A stretch of DNA of 7,950 bases from an uncultured Clostridia bacterium. Lineage in GTDB: Bacteria > Bacillota > Clostridia > UMGS1883. The stretch spans positions 1-7,950 of the forward strand of contig CANQKL010000073.1 in assembly GCA_947624455.1 (NCBI GenBank), read 5' to 3'. The position numbers and the translations under genes were made by a program. This document shows positions 6,076 to 7,950 of the stretch, piece by piece. The notes below the pieces were generated by a model. That model worked only from the letters and a program-made list of their open reading frames with translations. It was not told the DNA's origin and searched no databases. How positions within the stretch are numbered: position 1 is the first letter of the stretch; each line of letters starts with the position of its first letter.

Positions 6076-6774
6076 TCACATATACTTTATCATATCCTTT
6101 TTCAGCCGGGCGATGATCTTCTTTTCCAGCCGGGAAATGTAGCTCTGACTGATGCCCAGCAGGTCGGCTACTTCCTTCTGAGTAAGCTCCTTTTTCCCGC
6201 CCAGGCCGTACCTCAGCTCCACGATCTGTTTTTCGCGCTGACTCAGCCGATCCATGGCCTGGTGGAGAAGCTGGTAGTCCACCTCGTCCTCGATATGCTT
6301 ATCAACGCTGTCCCCATCGGCGCCAAGTATGTCCCCCAGCAGCAGCTCGTTGCCGTCCCAGTCCACGTTCAGCGGTTCGTCAAATGAGACTAATATCTTA
6401 CTGTTGCTATTTTTTCGCAGATACATGAGTATCTCGTTTTCTATGCAGCGGCTGGCGTAGGTGGCCAGCTTTATGTTTTTTTCGGCCTTGAAAGTGTTGA
6501 TGGCCTTGATGAGTCCGATAGTGCCTATGGATATCAGGTCGTCGGGGCAGATGCCTGTGTTGTCGAAGCGCCGGGCAATATAGACTACCAGCCGCAGGTT
6601 CCGTTCGATCAGGGTGTTGCGGCATTTTACGTCCGCTATGTTCGCCACACAGCGCGCTTCCTCCTCCGGGGACAGGGGAGGGGGGAGGTATTCGTTGTTG
6701 CCGATGTAGTTTATCTCTCCGGGGTCAGGTACGTAATGGGAGAACACCGTGCGAAAAAATTTTATCGAAGCCAT
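6076..6774 (-). CDS. sigE: RNA polymerase sporulation sigma factor SigE (pro-sigma-E)
   Basis: This 232-aa sigma-70 family factor directs early mother-cell gene expression during endospore formation. Region 2 is at about 52-122 (LIERNLRLVVYIARRF, DLISIGTIGLIKAINTF, KLATYASRCIENEILMYLRKN). The SigE-typical FDEPLNVDWDGNELLLGD is at 131-148. Region 4 is at about 177-227, with the HTH QKEVADLLGISQSYISRLEKK. The N-terminus is the pro-peptide removed by SpoIIGA, ending near NYIGNNEYLPPPL (22-34). In B. subtilis the YIGG motif lies about five residues further in, so this pro-region looks short. The ATG at 6774 is chosen because AAAGGAGG (6785-6792) precedes it at 10 nt; the frame stays open to an ATG at 6816, but that overlaps spoIIGA and has no comparable site. 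It is 16 bp downstream of spoIIGA in one operon. sigG, often the next gene, is absent here. Confidence 0.96.
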   Translation of the reverse strand: MASIKFFRTVFSHYVPDPGEINYIGNNEYLPPPLSPEEEARCVANIADVKCRNTLIERNLRLVVYIARRFDNTGICPDDLISIGTIGLIKAINTFKAEKNIKLATYASRCIENEILMYLRKNSNSKILVSFDEPLNVDWDGNELLLGDILGADGDSVDKHIEDEVDYQLLHQAMDRLSQREKQIVELRYGLGGKKELTQKEVADLLGISQSYISRLEKKIIARLKKDMIKYM

Positions 6775-6790
6775 TATGGCCTCGCCTCCT

Positions 6791-7669
6791 TTAATTTGGA
6801 TTGTACAGGGCGTCATAGCTCTTGTCCGGAGAGAGCCGATGGGGGTATATGCCTATCACACAGTTGTCCATGGGCAGCACTCTCCCGCCCCGGCGGACGG
6901 CCGCCTTATCCGGTACAAAACCCACCATCATGCCCTCCTGTTCGCCCACCGAGCTGAAGGGGATGAGCCTGGCGCGGAAGCCCCGCTCCGCCATTAGCCC
7001 CAGTCCCTCTTGAAGGTCGTCCGAGCTGAGGCCCACCCTTACGGAGTAGTCGAAAAGCCCCTTGAGAGCTTCTAACTCCGCCACTATTACCGGGGCGTGG
7101 CTGATAGGATCGACAAGAATGTTGCCTGTGTCGGCTAATGCGGTCAGCACGGCCTTTTTGCCGTCCAGCTCCACCACCAGCTTGTGGCGCAGCCCCGCCC
7201 TTCGGCTCAGACGGTAGGCGGTCCGTCCCAGCCCCAGCAGTCCGTAGAAGGCAACCGCTCCCAAAAACAGGGCCGTGACCGGCACATCCAGGTAAACTAT
7301 GCCGTTACTGTACGCCGCTCCCAGCTTCGGCCCCCAGTTCGTCAGGAACAACAGGGCGAAGCTCAGGCCGCCGAAGGCCGCCGACGACGCGTAAAATAGG
7401 GCCGTCAGCCTGAGAAAATCCCAGACTCCATAAATGGGAAAGGCCGCGGCTATCATCAGTCCCGAGGCCAGAAGCTTGAAAACCAGCGAGTAAAACAGAC
7501 TCAGATTTGGGAAAAACACCGCCACGGCGTAAGCCGCGCCTATGGCGGCGCCCAGCAGCGTCCGCCAGCGACTGGGGTTGGCGCCATGGATGAGTCCCAC
7601 AGCTCGGAGCATTATGTAGTTGATGAACAGATTGACTCCGAACAAAACGTCTATGTAGACAACGGGCAT
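6791..7669 (-). CDS. spoIIGA: Sporulation pro-sigma-E processing aspartic protease SpoIIGA
   Basis: This 292-aa membrane protease cleaves pro-SigE in the mother cell after a signal from the forespore protein SpoIIR. The N-terminal half has about five hydrophobic helices (residues about 4-24, 38-54, 58-78, 85-110, 128-150). The cytoplasmic C-terminal half is the protease domain, with LVVELDGKKAVLTALADTGN at about 164-183. D180-T-G is the single catalytic aspartate motif of a dimeric pepsin-like enzyme. RLIPFSSVG at 234-242 and NCVIGIY at 269-275 are also typical. The ATG at 7669 is preferred because GAGGTG (7676-7681) precedes it at 6 nt; the GTG at 7678 and ATG at 7675 overlap or abut that site. 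The N-terminus VVYIDVLFGVNLFINY fits the family. It is directly upstream of its substrate gene sigE, in the usual spoIIG order. Confidence 0.95.
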   Translation of the reverse strand: MPVVYIDVLFGVNLFINYIMLRAVGLIHGANPSRWRTLLGAAIGAAYAVAVFFPNLSLFYSLVFKLLASGLMIAAAFPIYGVWDFLRLTALFYASSAAFGGLSFALLFLTNWGPKLGAAYSNGIVYLDVPVTALFLGAVAFYGLLGLGRTAYRLSRRAGLRHKLVVELDGKKAVLTALADTGNILVDPISHAPVIVAELEALKGLFDYSVRVGLSSDDLQEGLGLMAERGFRARLIPFSSVGEQEGMMVGFVPDKAAVRRGGRVLPMDNCVIGIYPHRLSPDKSYDALYNPN

Positions 7670-7712
7670 TTCCATCACCTCTTAAATTTTACCTCAAAAA
7701 TCATGGGATTGT

Positions 7713-7738
7713 CTGTCGCAACAAGGGTTCGGACAAAT
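7713..7738. promoter_or_regulatory. Possible Spo0A box region upstream of spoIIGA
   Basis: spoIIG operons are classically activated by Spo0A~P, whose box is TGTCGAA. Two near matches lie 45-70 bp before the spoIIGA start: TGTCGCA on the plus strand (7714-7720, six of seven) and TTTGTCCGAA on the minus strand (7728-7737, one extra base). I could not place a convincing leftward -10 and -35 around them, so this is a weak call resting mostly on known biology. Confidence 0.28.
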
Positions 7739-7768
7739 TTTTTTATCTACAAAATTTCCCAAAAATTC

Positions 7769-7797
7769 TTGACAAGAGGGCGGAAATGGAGTATTAT
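7769..7797 (+). promoter_or_regulatory. SigA-type promoter of the glycyl-radical activase gene
   Basis: TTGACA (7769-7774), 17 bp, then TATTAT (7792-7797). A perfect TATAAT overlaps at 7795-7800 but would need a 20-bp spacer. The start of transcription would be near 7804, leaving a leader of under 20 nt that carries AGGAG (7807-7811) 9 nt before the ATG. Confidence 0.72.
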
Positions 7798-7820
7798 AAT
7801 AAGGATAGGAGTAATTCGGT

Positions 7821-7950
7821 ATGTACTTGTTTAATATACAGCGGTTTTCCACCCATGACGGGCCGGGAATAAGAACCACTGTGTTCTTTAAGGGCTGCCC
7901 CTTAAAGTGCCTTTGGTGCCACAATCCCGAAAGCCAGCGGCCAGGCCCCG
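7821..7950 (+). CDS. Glycyl-radical-enzyme activating protein (radical SAM), N-terminal part
   Basis: The 43 visible codons begin MYLFNIQRFSTHDGPGIRTT and continue VFFKGCPLKCLWCHNPES. The CxxxCxxC motif (C26, C30, C33) binds the radical-SAM [4Fe-4S] cluster. The DGPGIRTTVFFKGCPL block with HNPE is the signature of activases that install the glycyl radical on pyruvate formate-lyase-like enzymes. HNPES rather than PflA's usual HN-R/D sequence points to the wider activase group (those of choline TMA-lyase, diol dehydratase or hydroxyphenylacetate decarboxylase type), which usually carries extra ferredoxin-like clusters. That insert and the partner enzyme would be beyond the window. It is transcribed away from spoIIGA from its own promoter. 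Such enzymes are oxygen-sensitive, consistent with an anaerobe. The substrate cannot be inferred from this fragment. Confidence 0.9.
   Translation, partial: MYLFNIQRFSTHDGPGIRTTVFFKGCPLKCLWCHNPESQRPGP

Noticed and set aside
6775..6816. Longer N-terminus for SigE from the ATG at 6816
   Set aside because: It overlaps the end of spoIIGA, contains the AAAGGAGG site itself, and adds residues unlike known SigE pro-sequences.
7694..7924. Open frame of 76 codons on the minus strand
   Set aside because: It is antisense to the activase gene and its promoter and has no family resemblance.

Overview
The window looks like the chromosome of an anaerobic, endospore-forming member of the Clostridia, perhaps Oscillospiraceae-like. 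The main reasons are the spoIIGA-sigE pair, a glycyl-radical-enzyme activase, SigA-type TTGACA/TATAAT promoters and strong GGAGG ribosome binding sites. The assignment is by gene type and sequence style only; no search was run.

Layout. (1) 1-1732, leftward: a sulfur-assimilation operon, metY (O-acetylhomoserine sulfhydrylase) then cysK (cysteine synthase, cut by the window edge). It is driven by a clear promoter at 1773-1800, with an inverted repeat over the presumed start of transcription. (2) 1811-2150: a protein-free, hairpin-rich stretch. On the minus strand it has its own consensus promoter (2122-2150), a run of stem-loops and an intrinsic terminator (1811-1850), which together define a roughly 290-nt RNA of no family I recognise. 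(3) 2214-2552, rightward: a small XRE-type HTH regulator, divergent from that RNA. (4) 2568-5608, rightward: a promoter, then a DUF1015-family gene, a Wzz/YveK-type membrane adaptor and a bacterial tyrosine kinase with a tyrosine-rich tail, probably one operon. (5) 5627-6024, rightward: rpsT (ribosomal protein S20) with its own promoter and a strong terminator. (6) 6076-7669, leftward: spoIIGA then sigE, the protease and pro-sigma factor of the mother-cell sporulation pathway; sigG is not next to them. (7) 7769-7950, rightward: a promoter and the first 43 codons of a glycyl-radical-enzyme activating protein.

How the genes fit together: MetY and CysK both use sulfide, on O-acetylhomoserine and O-acetylserine respectively. 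The Wzz-like protein and the kinase form a standard two-part system for controlling polysaccharide export, although no glycosyltransferase or export genes are in view. SpoIIGA cleaves the pro-sequence from SigE. The least explained part of the window is the structured RNA and its divergent HTH neighbour.
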